DNA of 64,000 nt from Crocodylus rhombifer (Eukaryota; Chordata; Crocodylia; Crocodylidae), in assembly GCA_038503035.1 (NCBI GenBank), contig JAVSML010001157.1:133465-197464 (forward strand), in the 5' to 3' direction. A program made the translations under genes and the position numbers. Below, in pieces: positions 24,457 through 35,262 of this stretch (the stretch's first letter is position 1; each line of letters opens with the position of its first letter). Under the pieces are notes generated by a model. The model saw only the letters and a program-made list of their open reading frames with translations, was not told the origin of the DNA and made no database searches.

Positions 24457-24700
24457 TTACACTCACCTGCTAAGCCTGGCAGAACCAGAGCTGCTAGGAT
24501 TAGGAACACCAATGGAAGTGCCTTCATTGCTAGAAGACCTGGCAATATGGCTGCATGCAACCTGTGAATATCAGACAAATTCTGTTCAAACCAGGCAAAT
24601 TAGTGCTGCTAGAGATTAGAAATGGAAAACAGCTGTCCTTATAGCTCCATTGGCTTACAGCAGAGAAATGGTTCCAATTGACTTGTTATATCATGTATAT
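24457..24700. other. unannotated sequence
   Basis: Nothing recognisable. Confidence 0.5.
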
Positions 24701-24787
24701 AGAGTCATAGAAAGTTAGGGTTGGAAGGGACCTCAGGAGGTCAGCTAGTCCAACCCCCTGCTCAAAGCAGGACCATTCCCAACTATA
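24701..24787 (-). mobile_element. CR1 LINE 3' end
   Basis: 'agagtcatagaaagttaggg' then 'ttggaagggacctcaggagg' and 'ccaaccccctgctcaaagca' are the complement of the CR1 3' terminus. Confidence 0.9.
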
Positions 24788-25097
24788 TGACTTCCATAGA
24801 TGGTTTTCTCATCAGTATGATTCATCAGACAGGGTTGCATGTTCAAAAGTGACTCAGGAAGCTAAATATTGTTTCCAAATATAATTCAGTTGCCCTGAGA
24901 TCCCTATATCTCTCACTAAGTTCTCTAAACTTGTTTAAGTCCGTGTACTACTCCCTCTTTCTACTGTCATGCAATTACTATTCCTTTGCCTAGATTAAAA
25001 TGTCCCAAGAAATGCTTTGGTCATCTCACTGAATGTTATTTCATGTGCCAGTGCTATGAATTTTTCCCTGTTGTTCAACCTAAGTTTGCTCCTTTCC

Positions 25098-26420
25098 AAT
25101 TCTCACATATCATCAATGGTGGGAGTCTATTACAGACCTCCTACCCAGGATCAAGAGCTTGGCCAAGAGTTCACCAGGGAATTGGCTGAACCTGAGCACT
25201 CCTGATGCACTGTTGTCATGGGAGACTTCAACTACATCTTGTGGGAAGAGCGCTTGGACAAATCAGAGCAGTTGCAAAGCTTTCCCTCATGCGTGGATGA
25301 GCTCTACCTGACACAAGAAGGCAACGGGCCAATGAGAGGTAAAGCGCTGCTTGACCTGGTACTGGCTATGGGAGATGACCTAATCAGTGACCTAATGATT
25401 GAAGGGAAGCTGGATGACAGGGATCATGAGCTGATCACCTTCACCATCTGCCATAAAGCTGGCAAGTCAGTCAGCAAGAGAGAAGTCCTTGACTTCAGGA
25501 AAGCTGACTTTGACATGCTCAGAAGGCTTGTAGGTGAGGCCCTAAGGGACCACGACTCAAAGAGGAGGGGAGTTCAGGAAGAGTGATTGCTCCTCACGGG
25601 AGCAATCCTGGATTCATAAGCTAAGTCTATTCTGTCTGATGGTGTTTAACACCAAAAAATGCAAGGTTCTCCACCATGGGAGGAAAAACCCTCAGCATGC
25701 TTATAGGCTCGGCAGTGCTACGCTGGCTAGCACTATGGATGAAAAGGACTTGGGGGTCATGACTGAACACAAATGAACATAAGCCTTCAATGTGATGCTG
25801 TGGCTAGTAAAACGAGCAAAACGCTGGCTTGCATCCATAGATGCTTCTCAAGCAAATCCCAGGACATCATTCTCCTGTCGTACTTGGCCTTGGTGAGGCC
25901 ATAACTGGAGTACTGTGCCCAGTTTTGGGCTCCACAATTCAAAAAAGGATGTGGAGAAACCTGAGAGAGTGCAGAGGAGAGTCACATGCATGATCAGGGG
26001 TCAGGAAAACAGACCTTATGATGAGAGACTGAGAGCTATGGGACTCTTCAGCCTGGAAAAGTGCAGGCTCGGGGGTGATCTGGTGGCCACCTATAAGTTT
26101 ATCAGGGGTGCTCACCAGGATCTGGGGGAACAACTGTTCACCAGAGCCCCCCAAGGGATGATGAGGTCAAACAGTCACAAACTCCTTCAGGACCATTTCA
26201 GGCTGGACATAAGAAAGAACTTCTTTACAGTCTGAGCCAAGGTCTGGAATAAACTGCTGCCGGACCTGGTTCAAGCACCTACTTTGAACACCTACAAGAG
26301 AAATTTGGGTGTTTATCTTGCTGGGATCATATGACCCCAGCTGACTTCCTGCCCCTGGGGCAGGGGGCTGGACTCAATGATCTTCTGAGGTCCTTTCCAG
26401 CCCTAATGTCTATGAAAATA
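25098..26420 (+). mobile_element. CR1 LINE, endonuclease joined to C-terminal part by internal deletion
   Basis: The reading frame at 25218-25586 carries the end of the CR1 APE-type endonuclease (MGDFN motif, then LLDLVLAMGDDL and DDRDHELITF) and the linker after it. From about 25640 the sequence resumes in the C-terminal ORF2 region (FNTKKCKVLHH, LEYCAQFWAP, RRVTCMIRGQE, LRAMGLFSLEKCR, FRLDIRKNFF). It ends with a near-complete 3' untranslated tail ('gatcttctgaggtcctttcc'). The whole reverse-transcriptase core is missing. A perfect 9-base inverted repeat (25585-25593 and 25599-25607) sits at the junction. Stops and frameshifts make it inactive. Confidence 0.9.
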
Positions 26421-26942
26421 TTAAATCATTTCTAGTTATACCCCACTTTCCTAAATAAGACTCTCTCCTTGATGTTTGCTTACATCAAATATGCAGAAAC
26501 AATTATGGCCTCTTCTCTCACTCTACCTTCTAATGATGTAGCCAAATTGCACTTTTTTGTCTCTTTTAATCTTTCTTTGTAATCCAGTAACTTCAGATCT
26601 GATGAGGATATAGATGAATGAATAAAGAACAGCAGCAGCACCCTTCAGGAGTAGCTCAGCAAGAAGCTTCCTTACAATCAGGGAGGAGAAGCAAGGATGA
26701 GACTTCTATGCCCTTATCGCATATAGAAGTAATGATGGACTGAATAAATGGAAAGAGGTGCAGTGCTACAATCATGGCAGCAGAGAAGTGAAATGGATTA
26801 ATTAGATGCTAAAGAAAGAAAGAAAAACAGACCCAGACAAAGGAAGATTGTTGGCATAATAAATAAAGAGTTCTCCATGGCACTCGAGTTAACTTGAATG
26901 TAAGTCACACAGCTAACTGCTATGCATAGCAGGGGCAGTTCT
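26421..26942. other. unannotated sequence
   Basis: Nothing recognisable; AT-rich. Confidence 0.5.
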
Positions 26943-28845
26943 GGACTAGGGACAGACACTCAAAAAGCCTGAACTGATTCAACCTTTGCAGGTTAGTTTA
27001 ATCTGCACAGGCTGAACCGGTTTGTAACAGGACAAACATGCTCTCTGGACTGAGACAATGTGGGGACATGCCTGCAGTTGCTTAGGCCAGGCGCAGAGGG
27101 CACTAGAGCAGGCCCTTGCCTGCAGGGAAGCTGTGCTAGGCGGGCATGGCCAGCCCAGGCTGAAGTGGCCAGAGTGGGGTTTAATTCCCCCTCTCTGTGC
27201 CACCGGCAGGGACCTGAGCCGGGTCTGCCTGCACTCCCGCTCTTGCTGCTGCAGCAGGGGGGCACCATGGCCCATGAGGCAGAGGTAGGCAGGGAATAGA
27301 GTTTCCCCTCAACCCTATTGGCAGCTGGGTGGCTTCCTGCCTGGAATGAGTCCCTGGCAATCTCCTCTGCCAGAGGACGAAGGAATAACCCAATCCCTCT
27401 GCCCCACCCCAGGGGCCCTGCCTGGCCGTACCCTGTCCCCACTGCTGTGGGAGGAGGGGCAGAGCCTTTACAGAGGGGGGCAGCCCCTGTCACACTGTGA
27501 GGGAGAGCGAGCCCTTTCCCAGCAAGGGGGCTGCGCTGCAGGCTCGGGCTGCACGTGGCAGCACCGGGGTGTGGAGCAGGCCAGAGCCCTGCAAGCCCCA
27601 CAGCGCTGCCATGGTCCACAACTGCTATGCTGGCCCCACGGCGCAGCCCCGCCAGGAATCCGTGACAGGCTCCAACCTATCGGGCACTCACCTCTCGCCG
27701 CTCCAGCTGCTGGGTGGGGGCTCCCCACTGCTCCTTCTGTGCTGTGGCTAGACACTCGGGGCTTATTCAGCCCCCATTATTCCCCCCCAAGCTTCAGCTG
27801 TGGCCTGGCCAGGCAGACCCCGCAGCCAGCAGCTGAATAAGTCCCTTCCTGCCAGGAGGGGGCTTGCTCCAAGCACAGAGGCTGCTCGCACCACAGCTGG
27901 GTCTGCCTAGCAGGGCGGGTGTGCTGGCCCAGCACAGAGACAGCAGCTGAATAAGCCCCCTCGCGCTGGCAGGGAGCTGTCCTTGAGCACAGGGCAGCAG
28001 CAGCTGGGCTGGGCAAACCCAGCCCTGGCAGGCCCAGCTGTGGTGTGAACAACCCCTCTGTGCGTGGAGTGCGCCCGCTCCTGGCAGGAAGGGCCTTATT
28101 CAACTGCTGGTCGCTTGCACTGGTGTGTGCCGGATGGGCAGGAGCCTGTCATGGCTTCCCAGCGGGGCTGGGCTGTGGGGGCAGCAGAGCAGCTGTGGAG
28201 CGCGATGACTCTGCAGGGACTTGCAGGGCTCTGGCCCACTCCACACTGCAGTGCTGCTGTGTGCAGCCCGAGCCCAGCTCCTTGCCGGGAAGGGGCTCGC
28301 TCTCCCCCTCAGTGTGACAGGGGCTGCCACCCCCAGTAAGGGCTCTACCCCTCCTGCCACAGTGGCAGGGATGGAGCATGGCCAGGCAGGGCCCCTGAGG
28401 GGAGGCAGGGACAGAATTATTCCTCTCACCTCTGGGAGAGGAGACAACTGGGGCCCTGTTTTGGGCTGGGAGCCACCAGTGGGGTAGAGGGGGAACCAAC
28501 TCTGCTCCCTGCCCCCCTCTGCCTCAGGGGCCATGGTGCACTCCTGCTACAGCAGCGAGATGTGGCGGGTGCAAGCAGACCCAGCTCAGGTTCCTGCCAG
28601 TGGCACAGGGAGGGGGAATTAAACCCTTCTCTGGCTAGACGCCTGTCCCTGCCAGTCCCTGCTCGCGCTGCAGAGCAGAGAGGCAGGGACACCTTGGCTG
28701 GGCTGGAGCAGACAGCCCCTCCCAGCCCAGACAGCATGCCGGGATGCCGGGGAGCCGGATTGAACTTAAACCAACAAGGGGTCTGAGATAGACATTGCAT
28801 AAACTGGCTTGACCCAAATCAGTTAAGTCTGATACTACATTCAAC
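26943..28845 (+). mobile_element. giant GC-rich foldback element (ends B to A)
   Basis: End B reads GGACTAGGGACAGACACTC + aaaaagcctga at 26943. End A reads 'agttaagtctgatactacat' near 28820 and is cut off at about 28845 relative to the copy at 46832-47650. The interior is an inverted repeat. The region 27180-27930 matches the complement of about 27995-28625 over many blocks: 'ggtttaattccccctc' against 'gggggaattaaaccc', 'ggggccctgcctggcc' against 'ggccaggcagggccc', 'cagcccctgtcacactg' against 'cagtgtgacaggggctg', and 'cccttcctgccagga' against 'tcctggcaggaaggg'. Frames are open on both strands throughout (up to 208 codons), which follows from GC-rich palindromy. I see no protein motif. Confidence 0.75.
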
Positions 28846-29109
28846 TGTACATCCATCTTTCCCAACACTTTTATTTACATTATTTTAAGCACCTTTTCCT
28901 TATTTAGTATCACATTTCTGAAAAATGTATGTTAAACTGAACATTTCACTGGAAAATGCTATGAGAAGATAGAACAAATTCCATTTGCACCATGGGTGGC
29001 CAACCTTCCAGTGTTATAAAAATATGGCATGTAGCATTCAGGTCAATTCATTGTAAACTACTGTAGTACTCTTTATTAAGTCTGACATGACCTTTTCATA
29101 AACAAACTG
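28846..29109. other. unannotated sequence
   Basis: Nothing recognisable. Confidence 0.5.
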
Positions 29110-29237
29110 GAGAATTGTGGCCTACAAGGTGGATGGACAACTGGCTCAATAGCTACCAGCAAGAGGTAATTATAAATCGATCCATGTTAGAGTGACAGCA
29201 AGTTCTGAGTGGAGTCCCGCAGGGGTCTGTCGTATTT
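29110..29237 (+). mobile_element. CR1 LINE reverse-transcriptase fragment
   Basis: Translates to the RT thumb-side stretch: W.DNWLNSYQQE ... INRSM followed by LSGVPQGSV, a CR1 RT motif. Both ends are truncated. Confidence 0.75.
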
Positions 29238-29699
29238 GATTTTTATTTTTTTAATAATTTTGATGGATAATATCCATGTTTATTTTTAAGCCTTCATTTT
29301 GATTTTTATTGACATGATTTTTCAGGATTGTGCAAAATTAAGGGCATGGGAGGCAGGCAATTTATTAATGACAAACCTAACTACTATAGGACTCCTGCCG
29401 GCTGAGTGGCAGAACTGCCATCAGCTCTGGCTCTGCTCCCTTGTCTGCTTTGTCATTTTCTCTTCTTTTGTTCCCAGTCCCCTGGGATTTCTGGGAGTTG
29501 CAGTCCAAACTACAGTTAGCATGGTTCTGCAGGACCGTTCCCCCTGTTGTCACATATTCCACCAGCCATCGTTTTTCCTATGTCCTCATTTTATTTCACC
29601 TCATACTACAGACTGACAAAAACTATTGCCATTGTTAATAATCAAAATGTGTAGATGTTTATCAACATTTACTCATAAAAAGCAAATCCTGCCAAGTTA
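29238..29699. other. unannotated sequence
   Basis: The only notable string is 'ctgggagttgcagtccaaac' near 29491, a motif common in vertebrate repeats. No gene seen. Confidence 0.4.
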
Positions 29700-31732
29700 G
29701 TCATAAGGAGTGCTTTACTGGGTCAGACCAACGGTCCTTGTAGCCTAATATCTTGTCCCTGAGAGTGGCAGGAATGCATGTTTTATTGGGAGACCTTTAG
29801 ATTGGGTATATCTAGAGTGACATATCCCTTGTTCATTACCCTCCCTAGCATCCACCATCATTGGTTTAGAGCTGTCAGAGGAAACCTCTCTGACTGTGCT
29901 GTTTGTCCATGAATTTGTTTCTCTTACTAACTTCAGCATGCGTCCCCTAGTACTAGTATTTTGGGACTTGCTGAGCAACAAGACACTATTCACTTTATTT
30001 ACACACTTCATGATTTGTAACTCTCTATCATGTCCCCCCTTAGCCTTTTCCTTTCCTGACTGAAGGGTCTGAAACTAGCCTTTTTAGTTTCTCATGGTAT
30101 GACAGCTACTTCATGCCCTTGATCATTTTGGTTGCCCTTCTGTGTACCATTTCTAATTCTATTACATCCTTTTTTGAGGTGCAGAAACTAGAACTGCATG
30201 CAACATTCAAGATGCAGGAGCACTATGGATTTGTATACTGGCATGAGGATGTTTTCTGTTTGTTTTCAATTCCTTTCTTAATGATGCCTAACATTTTATT
30301 GTCTTTTCTGGTCACTGATACACATTAAGCTGATGTTCTGAGAGAGCTATCTACAGTGACTCCAAGGTCTCTTCCTAAGTCATCACAGCTAGTTCAGAAT
30401 CTGGCATTGTGTACATATAATTGAGGCTGTTTGTCCCAGGTTTATTAACTTGCATTTGTCAACATTGAAGTTCACCTGCCATCTTTTCCACCACTTAGCT
30501 TAGTAAAATCTTTTTGCAGCTCCTCTTTATCAGCTGTATCATCTGTAAATCTGCTGATTTCACTCTGCCCCCATTTCCTCAAGGTTGTTGATGAAAGTAT
30601 TGAACAAAACTGGGCCCAGAACAGCCCCCTGACAAGGAGTGACTGGTGCCTCAAGTATCTGGGGGGGCACCTGGAGGAGCCGCTGACAGTGGTGGCCCTT
30701 TCAGGGGGGGAACCAGCCCTACCGACAGGCTGTCGAGGGGGTGCTACCCCATCGGGGGGGGGGCACGTGCAACCCCATGCATCCCCTACCAGTCGCCTAT
30801 GTCACTGAGGGACTCTACTTTTGACCTCCCTCCGTCCTGAGTAGTGACCAATTTAGCCCTATCCTTTGCTTGCTATCTTTTAAGCATCTCCCAGTCCATG
30901 AAAGAAACATCTTTCCAAATCCTGTAGCAGCTCTTTTTTTAAAAATTTCTTTCTTAGTTTTTTTAAACACTTTGATGACTGACCTTGTCAAAATCTTTTT
31001 GAAAATCCAAACATATTATGTTAACTGGATCCCCCTTGTCTATGTGCTTGTTAGTACCCTCAATGAACTCTAGAAGATCAGTGGGGCAGGCTTTACTTTT
31101 CCAAAACCATAGTGACTCTTTCCCACCAGATCATATTTGTCCATGTGGCTGCTGGTGTGTTTTTTAACACTGTAGATTCGATCAACTTGCCAGGTGTGGA
31201 AGTGAGACTCACTGATCTGGAGTTCCCAGGATCACCTCTGGAGCCCTTCTCAAAGTACATCTTGTATAACTTGGTCACCTAATGTTCCCACTTATCCTCT
31301 CACTAGCTTCTTGCTTCTGATTCTTTAAACAAGTATTAATTGTTAACTTTAGCATGTTTTTCAAGACACTTCTCAAATTCTTTTTTGGCCTTCCTTATCT
31401 CACTTTTTACATTTGACCTATCAGAAGTTGTGAGCTTTCCTGTTTTCCTCACTGGGCCCTGCCTTCCATTTTTTTTTTGAAGGATGCTTTTTTGCTTTGA
31501 ATGGCACCCTTAACTCTCTTAAATGTTACAGGGGTTTTATTGGACTGCTCGCTTGGTATCCTTTTTGATTTGCAGTATGCACTTTTCCTGAGCCTCTAAT
31601 ACGGTATTTTTAAACAGCTTCCAATCTGCCTGCAGGCCTTTTGCATTTTTGATTGCTCCTTTTAACTTCTTTCTAACTGTAGTGAATGTACCAATACAGT
31701 CCAGCATGTCCAAGCTCAGAAAATCCTCTTTA
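29700..31732 (-). mobile_element. CR1-type LINE, about 2 kb, interrupted by a MITE
   Basis: Read on the minus strand, a linker (KGLQADWKLFKNTVLEAQEK, about 31540-31730) is followed by RT segments: KMYFEKGSRGDPGN and VSLTSTPGKLIE near 31180-31260, and SRFTDDTADKEELQKD near 30510-30545, where FTDDT stands at the catalytic YADD position. The C-terminal part follows, and the 3' end ('tactgggtcagaccaacggt' on the plus strand) is near 29710. There are multiple stops and frameshifts. This copy belongs to a different CR1 subfamily from those at 25098 and 59846, judging by the tail. A hAT MITE interrupts it at 30640-30806. Confidence 0.85.
30640..30806. mobile_element. hAT MITE of the CAGTGGCGTAG type, inside CR1
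   Basis: GC-rich insert whose right end, read as complement, is CAGTGACATAGGCGAC. The left end is a decayed 'gactggtgcctc'. CR1 text stops at 'cagccccctgac' and resumes at 'agggactctacttttgacct'. Flanking octamers AAGGAGTG and AGGGACTC agree at 5 of 8. A relative with better ends lies at 62491-62831. Confidence 0.5.
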
Positions 31733-32861
31733 TGATTGGTGGAGCCCATCCACCAATCAGGTAACTGTTGGGAGGGGCTTGTCCCACCCCTGCTTGGGGC
31801 AAAGAGAAAAAAAAAAAAGAAGGAAACCTCCGACCTGGTTGGAGACTGGCAGAAATTTGGGGGTGGAGCCTCCTGAAGAGAGTAAAAGGAGCTGCTTGTG
31901 GAGAGATGCGTCAGGGACAGAGAACAGAGAAGACCGGGGCTTGGAAGAGCTGAGGAGAGCTGCTCAGCAGGGAGAAGCAGTAGCCCAGAAGTGCCCCTGA
32001 AGTGCACCATCAGCAGGGAACGGTGGACGGCTCCAACAGCTAGGCTCTTGGCGTGCAGCACAGGGTCCACACCCTGGGAGCTGTGTGAGGCGGCTTGGGT
32101 CTGCAACCTCTGGCATGTGGCCAGAGACATGGTGCACATGCCAGTACAAGGAGCAGGATCTCTGGAGCCCTTTGGGTGGCTCAGGTCTCCAACCTCTGGC
32201 ATGAGGCCAGGAGCTCGGTGCAGAAGGCACCGCACATAGGGTCCGGGAGTGGATCGAGCCCCGGTGTTGTATGAGGCAGCCCAGGCCTCCAACCCATAGC
32301 AAAATTTTGAGTCCAGGAAGCCAGGCAGTGTTTGGGCTACTGAGCCAGCAGGCAGGGCTGAGCAGGGGCCCCAGAAGCCCTGCAAAGCAGAGCCCTGTTC
32401 CAGGGGACAGCAACCCCACCCGAAGTACAGGCGAGAGAGCAGCTTGGCGTGGAGGATGAGGGCCACCCTCCAGGCCTGGGGAGCCGTGGGTTGCAGGGAA
32501 AAAGGGATTCCCACAGGGGAGGGGGAGTTAGGGCTCTGCTGGGACCCCCATTTGCTATTATTCACCTTTTGTTTATTTGTATTGTGGCTTACTTATTGTT
32601 CACCTATACTTATCTATAGTTTATTTGTTGGTTATCTATGTTTATTTTGGGATTTACCTTTTCAGATCAGATACTTACCTGTGACTTACCTGTATCTGGA
32701 GCATTGGTATAAGGTTTTATAGCAATACCCAGAGGGTATTGTTTATGCTATTTGTTTGGATATCATATATATAAAAGTATGTATATAACTTATATATATT
32801 GTATATAAGCTTATGCTGTTTGTTTCCTTGTGATAAGTTAATGTAAATAAATTTGTATATA
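31733..32861 (+). other. GC-rich unknown element inserted in CR1, LTR-like features weak
   Basis: Begins at the point where CR1 homology stops, with a perfect hairpin (TGATTGGTGG at 31733-31742 and its complement at 31750-31759). A GC-rich section follows with three imperfect repeats starting near 32092, 32177 and 32275 ('caacctctggcatg' blocks), then an AT-rich section with 'gtaaataaatttg' near 32850. CCAAT-type boxes followed later by an AATAAA-type signal would fit a solo LTR, but I see no defined ends or target duplication. The minus-strand frame 31537-32565 (342 codons) crosses from this element into CR1, so it is a chimera and not a gene. Confidence 0.3.
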
Positions 32862-33020
32862 CAGCCAAAGCTATGTTAACCGAGACTTTATTAGCTGGAA
32901 AGCTCTACTAACCGGCATCCAAGGGACGCAGGAAAAGCTAAACTGAAACTAACAGCCCTTGCTTTACCTGTGGCAAGTTAGGCTGCTATTGGTGTTTTGG
33001 GACAACATGCCTTGTAGTTG
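32862..33020 (+). mobile_element. Tigger/mariner-like terminal fragment
   Basis: 'gctatgttaaccgagac' followed by 'ctctactaaccggcatcc' matches the left end of the element at 56285-56625 ('gctgtgttaactggcatt' ... 'ctctattaactgg'). Repeated TTAACCGG-like motifs near the ends are typical of Tigger-type elements. Assignment to this superfamily is from pattern only. Confidence 0.45.
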
Positions 33021-33500
33021 TGTGGCAGGGTTGACTGTGTAGATTTATGAGTAAGTTAGATAGGCACTTGTATAGGATGGTTTGGTAGGAATGAGCCTAC
33101 CATGAATAAGGGGTTGGACTAGATGACCTCCTGGGGTGTATCTCCATGAGCACACATGTTCAGGTATGTGCATTTCTTGCGTATTTGTGCTGCTGCTATT
33201 TGTTCCCAGGCATGCCCGTGCACACTGCTCTAATGCATGGCAAATGGACCTGTGTGGGGTAGGGGAGTCTGGGGCCAGCAAAAGTGACCCCAGCAACCTA
33301 ACCTAGGGTCTGACCTGGCTGGCCAGGCTCTGGTTTCTGGTGGTGTACACTGCTGTCATGTGTGCTACGGTGCTTTTGTTTTAGCAGCATTTTTTTGACA
33401 ATGGTATCTCTTTGAGGTGCTGCAAACCTCACATGCACACTTGTGGGAACTTGCCCCTCAAGTCCCTTCCAGCTGTATTTTTTCTATAGTTTTATGAAAC
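33021..33500 (+). mobile_element. CR1 LINE 3' end, split by a MITE
   Basis: The CR1 tail 'aaggggttggactagatgac' runs to 33130 ('ctcctg'), is interrupted by 33134-33456, and resumes 'caagtcccttccagctg' with terminal 'ttttatgaaac'. The sequence either side joins exactly as in an intact CR1 tail. Confidence 0.85.
33134..33456 (+). mobile_element. GGGY-TIR MITE inside a CR1 tail
   Basis: Same family as 1-441 and 53018-53490. The left end GGGTGTATCTCC and the complement of the right end, GGGCAAGTTCCC, are inverted repeats. Flanking triplets CTG (33131-33133) and CTC (33457-33459) suggest a 3-base target duplication; the CR1 consensus at this spot is CTGAGG. It has a common 'tgctgctatttgttccca' block and a run of T before 'gacaatgg'. 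Confidence 0.7.
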
Positions 33501-34552
33501 AAAAAATGAGGTCTTCTAGGGGATCAAAAGTTGGGGAAGGGAGGGAGGAGGAAATATGGGTGGTCCTATGCATATATTGCAGGGCACCAATCTAGAGTTG
33601 AATGAACTGGAAAACTGCATCACTTTGAAAGAAGCTATGCCTTGAAGCCAAAACCAGGGCCTGCTGATAATGCAGTGTTATGAGACAGAGCTAAGAATCT
33701 GTGCAAGCTCTATTAGCATACATAAGCTCCTCCATTCCATACCCTTTCCCTGAAACTTCTTCAAACATCCTTATGAACAGCAAACACTTCTTGACTCAAT
33801 TAAAGAACACTGGCTCATGTTTTTATATAATTAGTATAGATGTTTGCATTGATGCAGCAATTGAAAATCCAAATATTTAGCAATGGGGTTGAAATGGTCA
33901 TCTTCCTGTTTTCTGTATGCAAATATGGATTCATTGCTACCGAATCCCAAGGTATACTCCTTAAAGCAATACCTAGGTCTTTTTAATTTTAAAAAAGGCA
34001 TAGGGGTTTATGCTTTAGTTTAGACACAGCTCAAGGGATGGATTCTTTGTCCATCAATTACTAGGTGATTGACTCTGTTAATGATTGAGAGTTGAGGTTA
34101 TACATGTTTCTTATGTGAGCCGCTTAAAGGTTCAGTTCCTCACATGGTACAGCTGTAGGATACAGACCCTAGTGTTCAAATTTCTCTTCTTTTTTTTTCC
34201 TTACAAATAGCATATAAAGTCAAGACTGTTACCCTAGCCCACACTAGAAGCCTGGTCAGGTGAGCTATGATTACAGAATCAGAGCCTTAATTAGTAGATT
34301 GTTTTACCTCCACAGTAATATGGCATAAGGAAGGTTATTCCATAGATTTGTGTGGTGAACAGCAGTGTAACATTGTGAGAATTATATGCTAAACCTATAG
34401 AACAATGGTACATACAGTTAAATCCTCTGAGTATTTTATGCACTTGTCATGCTCACCATAATGTATTTGTAAAAGAACCAGTACTTACTGCATGCTACTT
34501 ACAATACATCAGTCTCTTTCCACTACAGCCTGAGACCTAAACTGTAGCAATA
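33501..34552. other. unannotated AT-rich sequence
   Basis: No gene, RNA or clear repeat. Confidence 0.5.
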
Positions 34553-35262
34553 TTGATTCTATTTAATCAAGGGACTCTTGGTGTTTGTTCTTTGCTGCTG
34601 TATAAATCCAGAGTACACCCACACCCTAAATACTGTGTGAAGTTCTTTCTCCCTCGTCCTCCACAGCACACATACACCTCCATAACACACATACACCTCC
34701 AAAAGAATACAGGAGAAGTAGAAAATACACAAAAGGCAACAAAGATGATCATGAGTATGAAAGGACTTCTATACAAGGAGAGACTAAATAGGCTAGGACT
34801 TTTCAGTTATAGAAATCCACAGGAGGGATCAAATAAGAGTCTATAAAATTGTGACTGGTGAAAAGAGGTAAATAAACACTTTGAATTTGCTATTTTTCAG
34901 TGTGCTAGGACTAGGGAGCATGGAATTAAATTATTAGAAAGCAGGTTTGAAACAAAGAAAAGGGAGGTATTTTTCAGACAAAGTGCAATTAACTTGTGGA
35001 ATTCACTGCCACAAGATGGCAATTTAGCCAAGTTCATATTCATGCAGATCCATCAAAGATTATAGCAATGTGTGAAACCTACACATTAGAATGTATTAGA
35101 CATCCAAATTATGCTGGAAACTAATGGAAGAGGGGCAAAGAACAGAAGAGTCTGCACAGATACTCTTCCCTGTTCCATCCACTGTCAGACCCAGGATACT
35201 GGCTTAGATGAGCCTATGGTTTGACGAATGTAGCACTTTTTATGGTTTCATGAATTAATCAT
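34553..35262 (+). mobile_element. CR1 LINE C-terminal ORF2 and 3' end
   Basis: The frame at 34553-34846 includes YKSRVHPHPKYCVKF and YKERLNRLGLFSY, the C-terminal ORF2 motifs. 'ttgtggaattcactgccac' and 'tactggcttagatgagcc' then follow in the 3' region. A short direct duplication ('cacacatacacctcca', twice, near 34667 and 34685) lies inside the coding part. Decayed. Confidence 0.85.

Noticed and set aside
26979..28534. Many overlapping open frames of 70-208 codons on both strands
   Set aside because: They come from a GC-rich inverted repeat with few stop codons; no motif, and mirror-image frames in the two arms.
31537..32565. 342-codon minus-strand open frame, the longest in the window
   Set aside because: Its last part is CR1 ORF2 linker sequence and the rest is GC-rich repeat. 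It is a chimera of two elements and not a gene.
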